This document shows, one piece after another, positions 32,059-39,823 of a stretch of 64,000 nt of DNA. The position numbers were made by a program, and so were the translations under genes. Positions within the stretch are counted from its first letter, which is position 1. Each line of letters starts with the position of its first letter. Location: positions 1 through 64,000 of IMG/VR virus record IMGVR_UViG_3300029957_000008; one strand, 5' to 3'. Below the pieces are notes generated by a model. It saw only the letters and a list, made by a program, of their open reading frames with translations, did not search any database and was not told the origin of the DNA. This DNA comes from a virus.

Positions 32059-33252
32059 ATGGATTTCGATAGGATGTACGATGAAATTGATGCGCTCTGG
32101 CCTAAGACACGACCCTATGTTCAGAGGGTGCAAGAGAGAAACGTAATCGAGAAGTTCGTGAAAGATGAGGACGCCTTCGCTCGCCTAAAGAGTGCAGTTG
32201 AGATCAAGGTCGAAGATTCCCCCAACAAGCTACCCCTACTTTTCTCTTTCATAGAAAAATTCTTTCGAGTTACCAATAAACCCGGTGACACTACCCCGGA
32301 ACCCCAGTCTGCGGTAGAACATAAGTCATCGGTCCAATTACCTATTCAGGACAATCAAGATGTCGAAAACATCTTCTCGACCATCTTCGAGTGTTGGCCA
32401 GACAACCTAGGTATCACAGAACAGCGCAGCAAAGCGCTGGCTGCGTTTTCAGTCGCTTGTAGGACCGAGACACCAGAGAACATCCAAAAGGCTTGCCAGG
32501 CTTATTCTGATGCGTTTAACGCAGGTGGTATGACCTACCCCCAATTCCTTAGGAACTTCCTCTCCGATCCGGACACAGTTGAGGAATGGCTGGCCAAGTT
32601 TAATAACAAGACCGGGTTTAGCGACTTTGTTATGAAGCAGTTCGAGGCCGCCTATGCTTGGTATCCGGAATTCACATCAAAGTCCACCGAAAAAACCAAG
32701 AAGGCCAGTTTGGTAATGTGGTACCGTTCTGTTCCCAAGGATGAGCGATTGGACTTCATGCTCTCGTGTAAGTTCTATGCTGAGCATAGAAGGAGCATGG
32801 CGGCTGACTTTGATCAGCCCATGGACGAGGAAGTGACGTTTACTAAAAGCTTCAATACTTTCGTTGGAGAGTGGAAGTCTTTGGTGGACAAGCACCAGGC
32901 AGCATTTGTCAAGCGAGACTTTATTAGTAAAGACGTCAAGCTCCTGGCTCTGGAGAACGACATAGATCTTACTAATCTGTATGGAGGCGGTATGTGGGAA
33001 GACTTCTTTTCTGAAAAAGCCTTTCCTTGCTTCCTCCTGCGATGTCCGACCATCAAAGACGCCATCAAGGCCATGCTGGAGAAGACCCGTGAGTACGTGG
33101 CGGATATGGTTGCCGGGGAGAACAAGAGTATCGTGAACAAGGAACTCGCCATCCGCCAGACAGGCGCCATGGACGTCGAAAAAGTGACTGAAGCAATTTT
33201 TAGTAAGATAGTCGAAACCAAGAGTATTGTACTGCCAAGGCCAAGGAGTTAG
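32059..33252 (+). CDS. replication-organiser-like protein
   Basis: A 397-residue protein with a coupled AGGAGG start. Two internally similar segments, FSTIFECWPDNLG...FLRNFLSDPDTVEEWL (about 115-180) and FEAAYAWYPEFTS... (about 195-270), recall the F-x-x-YP...WL repeats at the C-termini of phage replication initiators/helicase loaders. Its place between a winged-helix gene and a helicase gene fits DNA replication. Assignment is by pattern and context only. Confidence 0.45.
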   Translation: MDFDRMYDEIDALWPKTRPYVQRVQERNVIEKFVKDEDAFARLKSAVEIKVEDSPNKLPLLFSFIEKFFRVTNKPGDTTPEPQSAVEHKSSVQLPIQDNQDVENIFSTIFECWPDNLGITEQRSKALAAFSVACRTETPENIQKACQAYSDAFNAGGMTYPQFLRNFLSDPDTVEEWLAKFNNKTGFSDFVMKQFEAAYAWYPEFTSKSTEKTKKASLVMWYRSVPKDERLDFMLSCKFYAEHRRSMAADFDQPMDEEVTFTKSFNTFVGEWKSLVDKHQAAFVKRDFISKDVKLLALENDIDLTNLYGGGMWEDFFSEKAFPCFLLRCPTIKDAIKAMLEKTREYVADMVAGENKSIVNKELAIRQTGAMDVEKVTEAIFSKIVETKSIVLPRPRS

Positions 33253-33254
33253 TT

Positions 33255-34787
33255 TTGGAGCTTCGTCAGGTATCTCCTACAATTATTAGACTCCCTTCGG
33301 AAATAATTACAGAATCCCTAAAGGATTCGCTTACTTACGAGGATAAAAAAGTAACCTATGAATGGTTGAAGTGGCACAAGATCCAGAAGCAAGACGACCA
33401 ATGGCTCCTGAATCCTAAGGGGCGTTCCAGGAACTGGTACTTGGCCAAAAACAGCCGTTTTGATCTCGATGAGAAGATACGGCTGCTTGATGGCCAAAGG
33501 TTTAAGTCCTTGCTGTTTCAGGACACCCACGGGTACTACACGTACTCTGGGCTAGCCACGATGTTAACAAAAGAAACAGGCCTGCCAGTAGTCCGTACGT
33601 ATGAGTTGCCAGCTTGGGGTAGTATTTGTTGGGCGTCTCCTCCAAAATATGAGGCTAGGTGGTACCAATCCAAGTCAGTAGACCTATTAGCACCGCTGGA
33701 TGGCTCTAGGAGCCATGGGGCGATTGAAGTAGGTACTGGCCTAGGAAAAACTTTCATTATGGCTTCCATCATTAAGAGAATTGGGCTACCTACCGTAATC
33801 ATGGTCCCAACCCTTTCGATCGCCCTTCAGGCACTAAAGGACTTCAAGGCGTGGTTTGGTAATGGCAAGGTCGGCCAGTTCTTTGGGGGAAAGAAGCAGT
33901 CCAATAAGTTCATCGTTGTCGCCGTGTCGAAGTCTTTGAGCAATGTGAAAAAGGGGGATGAACATTACGAGAATCTGACGACAAAAAAGATCGTGCTAAC
34001 CGACGAGGCCCACCTAGCCCCCCCACAGTCTCTGTCCAGTGTTCTGTTTGGGTTGTTTTCTAATATTCCATATCGCTACTTTGTATCTGGTACGGTGCTT
34101 AGGAACGATGGTCTAGGGTTGCTCCTTGATGCTATTACTGGAGAGATCGTCTTCAAGATGTCAGTTGAGCAAGGGATCAACGAGGGATTTCTATCTCCTC
34201 TGAAATTCTTTCAGGTGAGGGTTAAAAGCGACAGTAGTCTTGATACGGACGACGTTATCAAGATGAATCGTGCTCACCTGCAGCAAAATAAAAATGTCTA
34301 CCGCCATGCTGCGGAGCTTATTAACAAGGCGGTGCTGGAGAAGAAAAGACGGGTTTTGGTGCTGGTAGATACGGTTGACCAATACCAACGGTTGTTGGAT
34401 GGTGGGCTCACCGCAACGTCGATGTTTGGTCACGGGCCACTTACTAAAGACAATAGAGATTTAGTTCCTGTAGCGCAGAGGAATTTTCATCCCATGGATT
34501 TGGTTGCCGACTTCGATCTTGGAAAATTCCCTGTATTGGTAGCAACAGGCGCCCTGTCCTGCGGGACGGATATTAGATCCGCCGATCTTTTAGTGAACAT
34601 TGTTGGTCTCACATCCGAGATAGAGACCCGACAGGGGGTTGGCCGGGGAACGAGGCTTTTTCCGGGTAAGACGGACACAATCTATATAGATTATGACGTG
34701 TACAACTGCGACATCATGCACCGTCATGCAGAAAAAAGGTTTAGGATTTATAATGAGATTTACGGTTCCTGCAAGGTCCTAGAATGA
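33255..34787 (+). CDS. uvsW: SF2 DNA helicase (UvsW-like)
   Basis: A 510-residue helicase. N-terminal domain to about residue 130; motif I EVGTGLGKTF (near 159), Ia VIMVPTLSIA, II VLTDEAHLAP, III FVSGTVLR, then helicase C motifs LVLVDTVDQ, VLVATGALSCGTD and QGVGRGTRLFPG. T4 UvsW of similar layout remodels forks and R-loops and switches origin use off late. TTG start at 33255 with AGGAG seven bases upstream. Promoter-less junction with the previous gene indicates cotranscription. Confidence 0.8.
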   Translation: MELRQVSPTIIRLPSEIITESLKDSLTYEDKKVTYEWLKWHKIQKQDDQWLLNPKGRSRNWYLAKNSRFDLDEKIRLLDGQRFKSLLFQDTHGYYTYSGLATMLTKETGLPVVRTYELPAWGSICWASPPKYEARWYQSKSVDLLAPLDGSRSHGAIEVGTGLGKTFIMASIIKRIGLPTVIMVPTLSIALQALKDFKAWFGNGKVGQFFGGKKQSNKFIVVAVSKSLSNVKKGDEHYENLTTKKIVLTDEAHLAPPQSLSSVLFGLFSNIPYRYFVSGTVLRNDGLGLLLDAITGEIVFKMSVEQGINEGFLSPLKFFQVRVKSDSSLDTDDVIKMNRAHLQQNKNVYRHAAELINKAVLEKKRRVLVLVDTVDQYQRLLDGGLTATSMFGHGPLTKDNRDLVPVAQRNFHPMDLVADFDLGKFPVLVATGALSCGTDIRSADLLVNIVGLTSEIETRQGVGRGTRLFPGKTDTIYIDYDVYNCDIMHRHAEKRFRIYNEIYGSCKVLE

Positions 34788-34822
34788 ATACTTAAAAAGA
34801 TATGAATGGACCGAGGAATATT

Positions 34823-34851
34823 TTGACGTTTTTAGAAGACCGTGGTAAGAT
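34823..34851 (+). promoter_or_regulatory. promoter of thyX
   Basis: TTGACG (34823-34828), 17-base spacer, TAAGAT (34846-34851), 13 bases before the ATG at 34865. No Shine-Dalgarno sequence is evident between them. Confidence 0.5.
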
Positions 34852-34864
34852 TCGTTAAATCCAA

Positions 34865-35812
34865 ATGCGAGCCCAATCCAACGAAACCTACCTAGATAAG
34901 CAAATTCCTGTTCTAGATCACGGGTTTGTAATCCTTCAAGATTATATGGGCGACGACGCGGCCATTGCAGCGGCAGCCCGCTGTAGTATGGCCGGTGAAG
35001 GAACTAAACAAGTGTCGGATGACGAGCGACTGATCCGTCGTTTGATGCGGGACAAACACACTTCACCGTTCGAAATGTGCGAGTTGAAGTTCCTGTGCCA
35101 GATGCCGATCTTTGTTGCTCGGCAGTGGATCAGGCATCGGACGGCCAACGTAAATGAAATGTCTGGCCGCTACGGTGAGCTTCCTGAGCTGGTGTATGTG
35201 CCAAGCTCCGACAGGGTTGCATATCAAAGCCCCGTCAACAAGCAGGGATCTGGAAGGTTTGCGTCGAACGATGTGGCAAACGAGTTCAGGGAGCAGCTTG
35301 GTGACCTTGCGTCGGAGTCTTTTAGTGCGTACCACGAATTTCTTGGGCATGATGTAGAAACGGAGGAAGGTACGTTTGCTGGATTTTGTTTTACTGAGGA
35401 GGCATTTGAAGAAATCAAGGCCAACGGAGGCATCTCCAGGGAGCTTGCTCGAATCAACCTTCCTGTAGCCACCTATACCAAGTGGGTATGGAAGATTGAC
35501 CTACACAACCTTCTCCACTTCCTGAAGCTTCGTCTGGACTCTCACGCTCAGTATGAGATTCGGGTGTATGCTGAGGCTATTGCTGAGATTGTTAAGACAA
35601 TGTTTCCAATTACTTGGCAAGCATTTCAAGACTTTCAACTGGATGCTTTAACGTTTAGTGGACCAGAGGTCGAATGTGTCCGTCACTGGCGAATGGATCC
35701 CGACAGCATTGCCCCAAAGTTTACCAAGGCCGAAGAGGCTGACTTCCGAAAGAAGCTGGAGCGGCTAGGGTTGGATCACGAAGCAATCCTGGGATTGGAG
35801 TATAAGGGGTAA
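34865..35812 (+). CDS. thyX: flavin-dependent thymidylate synthase
   Basis: A 315-residue enzyme converting dUMP to dTMP with FAD, NADPH and methylene-tetrahydrofolate. The diagnostic RHR-x7-S motif is present as RHRTANVNEMSGRY from residue 90, preceded by HTSPFEMCELKF and followed by a C-terminal substrate block RLDSHAQYEIRVYAEAI. Longer than the usual 220-250 residues because of an insertion around 115-175. With the RNR, deaminase and dUTPase it supplies dTTP for phage DNA. Confidence 0.9.
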   Translation: MRAQSNETYLDKQIPVLDHGFVILQDYMGDDAAIAAAARCSMAGEGTKQVSDDERLIRRLMRDKHTSPFEMCELKFLCQMPIFVARQWIRHRTANVNEMSGRYGELPELVYVPSSDRVAYQSPVNKQGSGRFASNDVANEFREQLGDLASESFSAYHEFLGHDVETEEGTFAGFCFTEEAFEEIKANGGISRELARINLPVATYTKWVWKIDLHNLLHFLKLRLDSHAQYEIRVYAEAIAEIVKTMFPITWQAFQDFQLDALTFSGPEVECVRHWRMDPDSIAPKFTKAEEADFRKKLERLGLDHEAILGLEYKG

Positions 35813-35814
35813 CT

Positions 35815-36084
35815 ATGGCAGAACCAAAAGAGAATTGGGTTAACAAGATTCTGGATCAGAACAAGAGAGCTATACAAACCTGGCCCGATTACCTATTAAA
35901 TCTTACAAACGGCAGTCACCAGCCGCACAGGACATTCCTGGAGCAGCATGTCGCACAGATTAATCGGATTCTTGGGCTTTTAACCTTCGACCAGAGGGTC
36001 GAAGTCATCAGCTCACTAGCCTATTGTATTAACTGCGGAGACGATAAACGCGGAAAGCCATGTAATTGCAGGAGAGACGAATAA
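35815..36084 (+). CDS. small hypothetical protein with Cys cluster
   Basis: An 89-residue protein immediately after thyX. The C-terminus INCGDDKRGKPCNC has four cysteines that may bind metal. Upstream part is helical. Not recognised. Confidence 0.6.
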   Translation: MAEPKENWVNKILDQNKRAIQTWPDYLLNLTNGSHQPHRTFLEQHVAQINRILGLLTFDQRVEVISSLAYCINCGDDKRGKPCNCRRDE

Positions 36085-36099
36085 TAATTATTTTTTAGC

Positions 36100-36128
36100 T
36101 TGCACTCCGCGTTATTACATGGTACAAT
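36100..36128 (+). promoter_or_regulatory. promoter of the sigma-like gene
   Basis: TTGCAC (36100-36105), 17-base spacer, TACAAT (36123-36128), then AGGTG and a TTG start at 36146. Confidence 0.6.
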
Positions 36129-36145
36129 ACAGTCATAGGTGAAAT

Positions 36146-37222
36146 TTGGTACTAGTTGAAGACGCCAAGCATTTTCAGTTCTTTGCAGCCCAGGTTAAAG
36201 ATGCTATTGAGAAATATGGCACGCTTAACGACGAAACTCTTCTGCAACTGCAGAGGGAGAGGGTGGACGGTTTGTCTGCTCTGGAGGTGGACTTTAAGCA
36301 AGAGCTTCTAAAACACCCCCAGGTCAAGGAAGCCTTTGATGTCTTCTACGACTACATCCTGGTCGAGCGCAAGAACCTCCTTTCAGCCAGGCCGTTTTTT
36401 CGTGAACGTCACGAGATCTTCGGCCTGGGAATAATGGAAAGTATTCGAACAAGAGACTATCTAAGTACCTGTAAGTACAACCTAAATTACCACTTCATCT
36501 CGATCCTCGTCAAACGGTTTAAGTTCGAACAGAGCAGTAAGCTAACCAAAACCTTTAACAAGATCCTTGGGTTGCGCCAAGAGCTGGTTCTCATGAACCT
36601 CCCCTTGGTTATTAGTAGAGCCAGGATCTTCTTCTCTAAGACTCCTAAGTCCCACCTGTCCTTTATGGACCTTGTCCAGATAGGAGTTGGTGGCTTGCTG
36701 TCCGCAATTGACAAGTACTGCGGCCAGTACGCTAGAGTTTGGCGTGGTGTAGTTATTGGTAGAATTTCAGGTGACTACATTGCCCGATACAATGAAACCT
36801 TCATCCACTTCTATCCTGACGAAAAACGGGCTCTGTACCGAGCCCACAAGTTCATGGCTAGGAATGTTGAAGGGGAGTACCAAGAAGAAACTCTCCTAGC
36901 CCAAATCAATGGAGACAACCGGAAGGACAAGTCCAAACCCCTACAGACCAAGGATGCTACAGGGGAAGAAGTCAGAAACCTGCTTCTAGCAGCCAGCATA
37001 GTATCATGTGATACTAGACCTCCACTTGATGATGAAGACGTCGGTGAAGAAAATGTCAACAGGCTCTCGGCACCAGCAGATACCCGGCCAGATGTCCGGC
37101 TCGAACGAGCCGAAAGCTTGGCCGTCATGTTCCACTTCGTTGGGACCTTAACCGTCCTCGAACAAAAAATCCTCAAACTAAAGGGACTTGATTTTGATCT
37201 CAATCATCAGCACGTCTGCTAA
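36146..37222 (+). CDS. sigma-70-like factor lacking a full region 4
   Basis: A 358-residue protein. The stretch LVLMNLPLVISRARIFFSK followed by LSFMDLVQIGVGGLLSAIDKY (residues about 150-195) matches sigma region 2, the -10 binding and core-binding helices. Later regions are divergent and the protein stops at LTVLEQKILKLKGLDFD, only the first helix of a region 4. T4 gp55 likewise lacks region 4 and drives late genes with a -10 element only. It is probably the late-gene specificity factor, placed just before the terminase-portal arm. TTG start. Confidence 0.65.
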   Translation: MVLVEDAKHFQFFAAQVKDAIEKYGTLNDETLLQLQRERVDGLSALEVDFKQELLKHPQVKEAFDVFYDYILVERKNLLSARPFFRERHEIFGLGIMESIRTRDYLSTCKYNLNYHFISILVKRFKFEQSSKLTKTFNKILGLRQELVLMNLPLVISRARIFFSKTPKSHLSFMDLVQIGVGGLLSAIDKYCGQYARVWRGVVIGRISGDYIARYNETFIHFYPDEKRALYRAHKFMARNVEGEYQEETLLAQINGDNRKDKSKPLQTKDATGEEVRNLLLAASIVSCDTRPPLDDEDVGEENVNRLSAPADTRPDVRLERAESLAVMFHFVGTLTVLEQKILKLKGLDFDLNHQHVC

Positions 37223-37448
37223 GGGAACTACCGTTACTGGCGTTCAATCTACCTGTCTAGGAGAGAATCCGTCACTGAATGATTCAGTACTTTTTAGTGA
37301 CAGGATTGGAAACAAGCTACAGATTGACGCTCACCTGATGTACCTTGGACTGGTCCAGATTGCCAAGCATAGAAACGTTAAGATCGTTGATATTATTGAG
37401 AAAATCTCTAAAACACTAGAGGAGACTACCAGTGCGGACGCTGAATAG
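37188..37448 (+). CDS. hypothetical protein
   Basis: An 86-residue frame overlapping the sigma-like gene by 35 bases and the next gene by 17. TTG start assumed, with AAGGGA a few bases upstream. The C-terminal helix IAKHRNVKIVDIIEKI is the only clear structure. Moderate support from tight packing. Confidence 0.5.
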   Translation: MILISIISTSAKGTTVTGVQSTCLGENPSLNDSVLFSDRIGNKLQIDAHLMYLGLVQIAKHRNVKIVDIIEKISKTLEETTSADAE

Positions 37449-37788
37449 ACAAATTGCATGTAAGCCCCTTGAGAACACCGCAGTAAAGTCAAAGACAGTT
37501 GGCTCGTTGAGAGTGGGTGACTTCGGACATGGTGGAGTTCTTCTTCCACTGACCACGGTTATTGATTTTGAAGGAGTCATTAATGATCTGTTCCTCTCTA
37601 TCGATGCCGGAAGTACCGTTTATGTTAAGGCTGACTGTATTCAGCACCCTTGGACCAAGGCGATCTGTACTTGTGGTGGTGTAGTGGGTGAAGACGGTAA
37701 GACCCCAGTTCCATTTATCTTGGTTCCAGGGGAACAAGTTGTTGTGTTGTCCAGCGCTCGCGAAGTAACGCCGAAGTATCCAGCATGA
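37432..37788 (+). CDS. GroES-like fold candidate
   Basis: A 118-residue beta-rich protein: LNRQIACKPLENTAVKSK start, SIDAGSTVYVKADC in the middle, and PFILVPGEQVVVL near the end. This strand layout resembles small phage co-chaperonin-like proteins. A co-chaperonin for the phage GroEL at 29327 would make sense but there is no decisive motif. GTG start with GGAG; it ends with ATGA overlap to the SbcD-like gene. Confidence 0.4.
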   Translation: MRTLNRQIACKPLENTAVKSKTVGSLRVGDFGHGGVLLPLTTVIDFEGVINDLFLSIDAGSTVYVKADCIQHPWTKAICTCGGVVGEDGKTPVPFILVPGEQVVVLSSAREVTPKYPA

Positions 37789-38774
37789 AAGTCCTTATCG
37801 TAGGAGATCCCCACGCCACTCCTCAGGAGCTTGGGGACTGTGAAACCCTTAAGGGGCTGGTGTACAAGTCCATTGAGGAATACAAGGTAGACACTACTAT
37901 CATCCTTGGGGACATCTACAACTCCCATTCGGTGGTGAACACTCCTTGCATCCACTTTTGGAAGGAGTTTCTTGCTGGGCTGCCCAAGTCGATTGTGCTC
38001 GTAGGCAATCACGACTGTTTCAGCCCTACGATACAGATGCCCCATGCCTTGATTTGCCACAAGGGCAATCCCGACTGTACGATTGTGGATAAACCCGTGA
38101 AGCTCTTTCCGGGCGTAGCGGCGATGCCATACTATCACGACCCTGTAGAGTTTTTGGCCCAAGCTACGGCCCTTAGGGCCGAAAGTGGGCCATGTGTGCT
38201 GATTTGCCATCAGACATTTGATGGTGCGAAGCTGCAGGAAGGTTTTTATGCTAAGGACGGCGTCAATCCTGTGGCAGTGCCGTTTGAGAGCATTATTTCT
38301 GGGCACATCCACACTCCGATGAAGTTTAGCAAGGTGTTTTACCCAGGAAGTCCAAGGTGGAGGACTCTTTCTGACGCCAATCAGGAACGATACATCTACG
38401 TGGTTGAATTTAGTGAAGCTGGCACTTACAAAGGCATCAAGGCTATTCCCACAACGGGGACATGTAAGAGGATCTACCGCTACGTGGACTCCGAGGAAGC
38501 TCCGGCCAAGATAGAAGCACCGGCAGAACGGTCGGACGTCAGGGTGGATATCTACGGGCCTCAGGAGTACATCTCAGGGCGGATGTTGGAATTGAAGGCA
38601 TCTCACAATGCTAAGTGTCGGTCATTCCCCCTAAGGGCCAAGAAGTCTCAAATTTCTGAGAGTGATGGAATTGCGGTGTCTTTCAATAAATTCGTTGGTA
38701 ATTTCGTGCCACCAAATGGCACAGATGTTGCATTGCTTAATAAAGTCGTGGGGGATAGACTGAATGGAATCTGA
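37785..38774 (+). CDS. SbcD/Mre11-type nuclease (gp47-like)
   Basis: A 329-residue metallophosphoesterase nuclease. Motifs in order: VGDPHATP, LGDIYNSHS, LVGNHDCFS, CHQTFDG and SGHIHTPM, with a C-terminal capping region. It should pair with the SbcC-like ATPase at 25059 to trim DNA ends for recombination. The two subunits being on opposite strands 10 kb apart is unusual since they are usually adjacent. Confidence 0.82.
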   Translation: MKVLIVGDPHATPQELGDCETLKGLVYKSIEEYKVDTTIILGDIYNSHSVVNTPCIHFWKEFLAGLPKSIVLVGNHDCFSPTIQMPHALICHKGNPDCTIVDKPVKLFPGVAAMPYYHDPVEFLAQATALRAESGPCVLICHQTFDGAKLQEGFYAKDGVNPVAVPFESIISGHIHTPMKFSKVFYPGSPRWRTLSDANQERYIYVVEFSEAGTYKGIKAIPTTGTCKRIYRYVDSEEAPAKIEAPAERSDVRVDIYGPQEYISGRMLELKASHNAKCRSFPLRAKKSQISESDGIAVSFNKFVGNFVPPNGTDVALLNKVVGDRLNGI

Positions 38775-39216
38775 GAAACCACACACACCAGAGTGGGTTA
38801 ACGAACACCCTCTGGAAAGCAAGCTGCTGCAGCTTAGGGACCTTACTAGGCGCTTTGGCACCCTAGACCCGCTACAGGAGGCTCAATTGCGCCTGTGGCC
38901 GTTTGCGGTCGATCCTGAACTCGACAACAACGTGGCGGATATCGATTTTGACACCTACACGGTTTACTACAAGTGGGTCCGCCCCAAGAAGAAACTCGAC
39001 AAGAACTACGGCAAGCGACTCCTGGAGCTGGAGGACCAGATTCGATTTCTCCTAGGGGCTAACTGGAAGCTACAAATTTTGTGTAACGGCCAGACAATCT
39101 TTACTTCAGGTAAAGATGTTGGAAAACCAGAACCCAAGCCAGCAAAAACCGTTAGAAGCAGAAATAGTCAGCGACGGAAGCCGGCAAGAAATAACCGCGC
39201 TAGACGCAAGCGTTAG
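38764..39216 (+). CDS. hypothetical protein with basic tail
   Basis: A 150-residue protein whose last 30 residues are Arg/Lys-rich (RSRNSQRRKPARNNR), likely binding nucleic acid or acidic partner. The tail coding region overlaps the small terminase gene by 101 bases in another frame, a marked overlap. Function unknown. Confidence 0.6.
   Translation: MESEKPHTPEWVNEHPLESKLLQLRDLTRRFGTLDPLQEAQLRLWPFAVDPELDNNVADIDFDTYTVYYKWVRPKKKLDKNYGKRLLELEDQIRFLLGANWKLQILCNGQTIFTSGKDVGKPEPKPAKTVRSRNSQRRKPARNNRARRKR
39095..39104 (+). promoter_or_regulatory. CAATCTTT motif before the small terminase gene
   Basis: CAATCTTTAC lies eleven bases before the ATG at 39116, inside the preceding gene. Same core as at 911, 10224, 41870, 50167 and 56890. 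Confidence 0.3.
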
Positions 39217-39823
39217 TTGGCTCACTGATTCTGAACGCGCAGCACTAGAAGTCTTCAAGAGGAACTTCCGCAAGGGCGGTCTAGAGAGCTTCCCCCTCGC
39301 CCCGCCCACAGCTATCCAGTTTTTTGCTCTGTATCTCCAAGGTAAGACTCTTACCGAAATTGCCGAACTCAATCCTCAGTACTCATTAGGCACAATCGTC
39401 AATTCTGCGGTCTTAGACCGCTGGGATGCAAAGTATCAGGACTACTTAGAGGAGTTGTATTTCAATGCCAAGAACCGGGTAGTCCAGACTGCAGCAGAGG
39501 GAGTAGGCTTTATCTCTGACCTTCTGGCCGTTACCCACATCAAGGACGGCACCAAACTCAAGAAGTACATTCAGACCGAAGATCCTGAGTGCTTGAAGGG
39601 TAGCAACTTTGAAATAGCTTCCTTGCGCCAGTACAAAGAGGCCGTGGAAGTGCTTATGAAGCTAACCGGCCAAGACAACATCAAGAAGATTCAGGTTTCT
39701 GATGTAACTGAGCCAAAACAGCAACTAGAGCCGGAAAAGAAGCCAGAACCTGCGAAGCTGCCTTCTTTGGGGGATCTGGTAGCTACTCGAAGGAACAAGA
39801 TCCAGCAGGGTAAGGCGGAGTAA
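39116..39823 (+). CDS. terminase small subunit candidate
   Basis: A 235-residue protein directly before the large terminase, with TAATG overlap. A helix-turn-helix-like segment, FALYLQGKTLTEIAELNPQYSL (about residues 63-85), would recognise packaging DNA; the C-terminus is Pro/Lys-rich. The call rests on position plus the HTH. Confidence 0.65.
   Translation: MLENQNPSQQKPLEAEIVSDGSRQEITALDASVSWLTDSERAALEVFKRNFRKGGLESFPLAPPTAIQFFALYLQGKTLTEIAELNPQYSLGTIVNSAVLDRWDAKYQDYLEELYFNAKNRVVQTAAEGVGFISDLLAVTHIKDGTKLKKYIQTEDPECLKGSNFEIASLRQYKEAVEVLMKLTGQDNIKKIQVSDVTEPKQQLEPEKKPEPAKLPSLGDLVATRRNKIQQGKAE

Noticed and set aside
34787-34864. An 18-codon frame (MNGPRN...) between the helicase and thyX genes
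   Set aside because: It lies across the thyX promoter, has no ribosome site and no recognisable product.
37150-37260. Frameshift restoring sigma region 4 in a neighbouring frame
   Set aside because: I translated the frames after the stop; none shows a helix-turn-helix of region 4 type.
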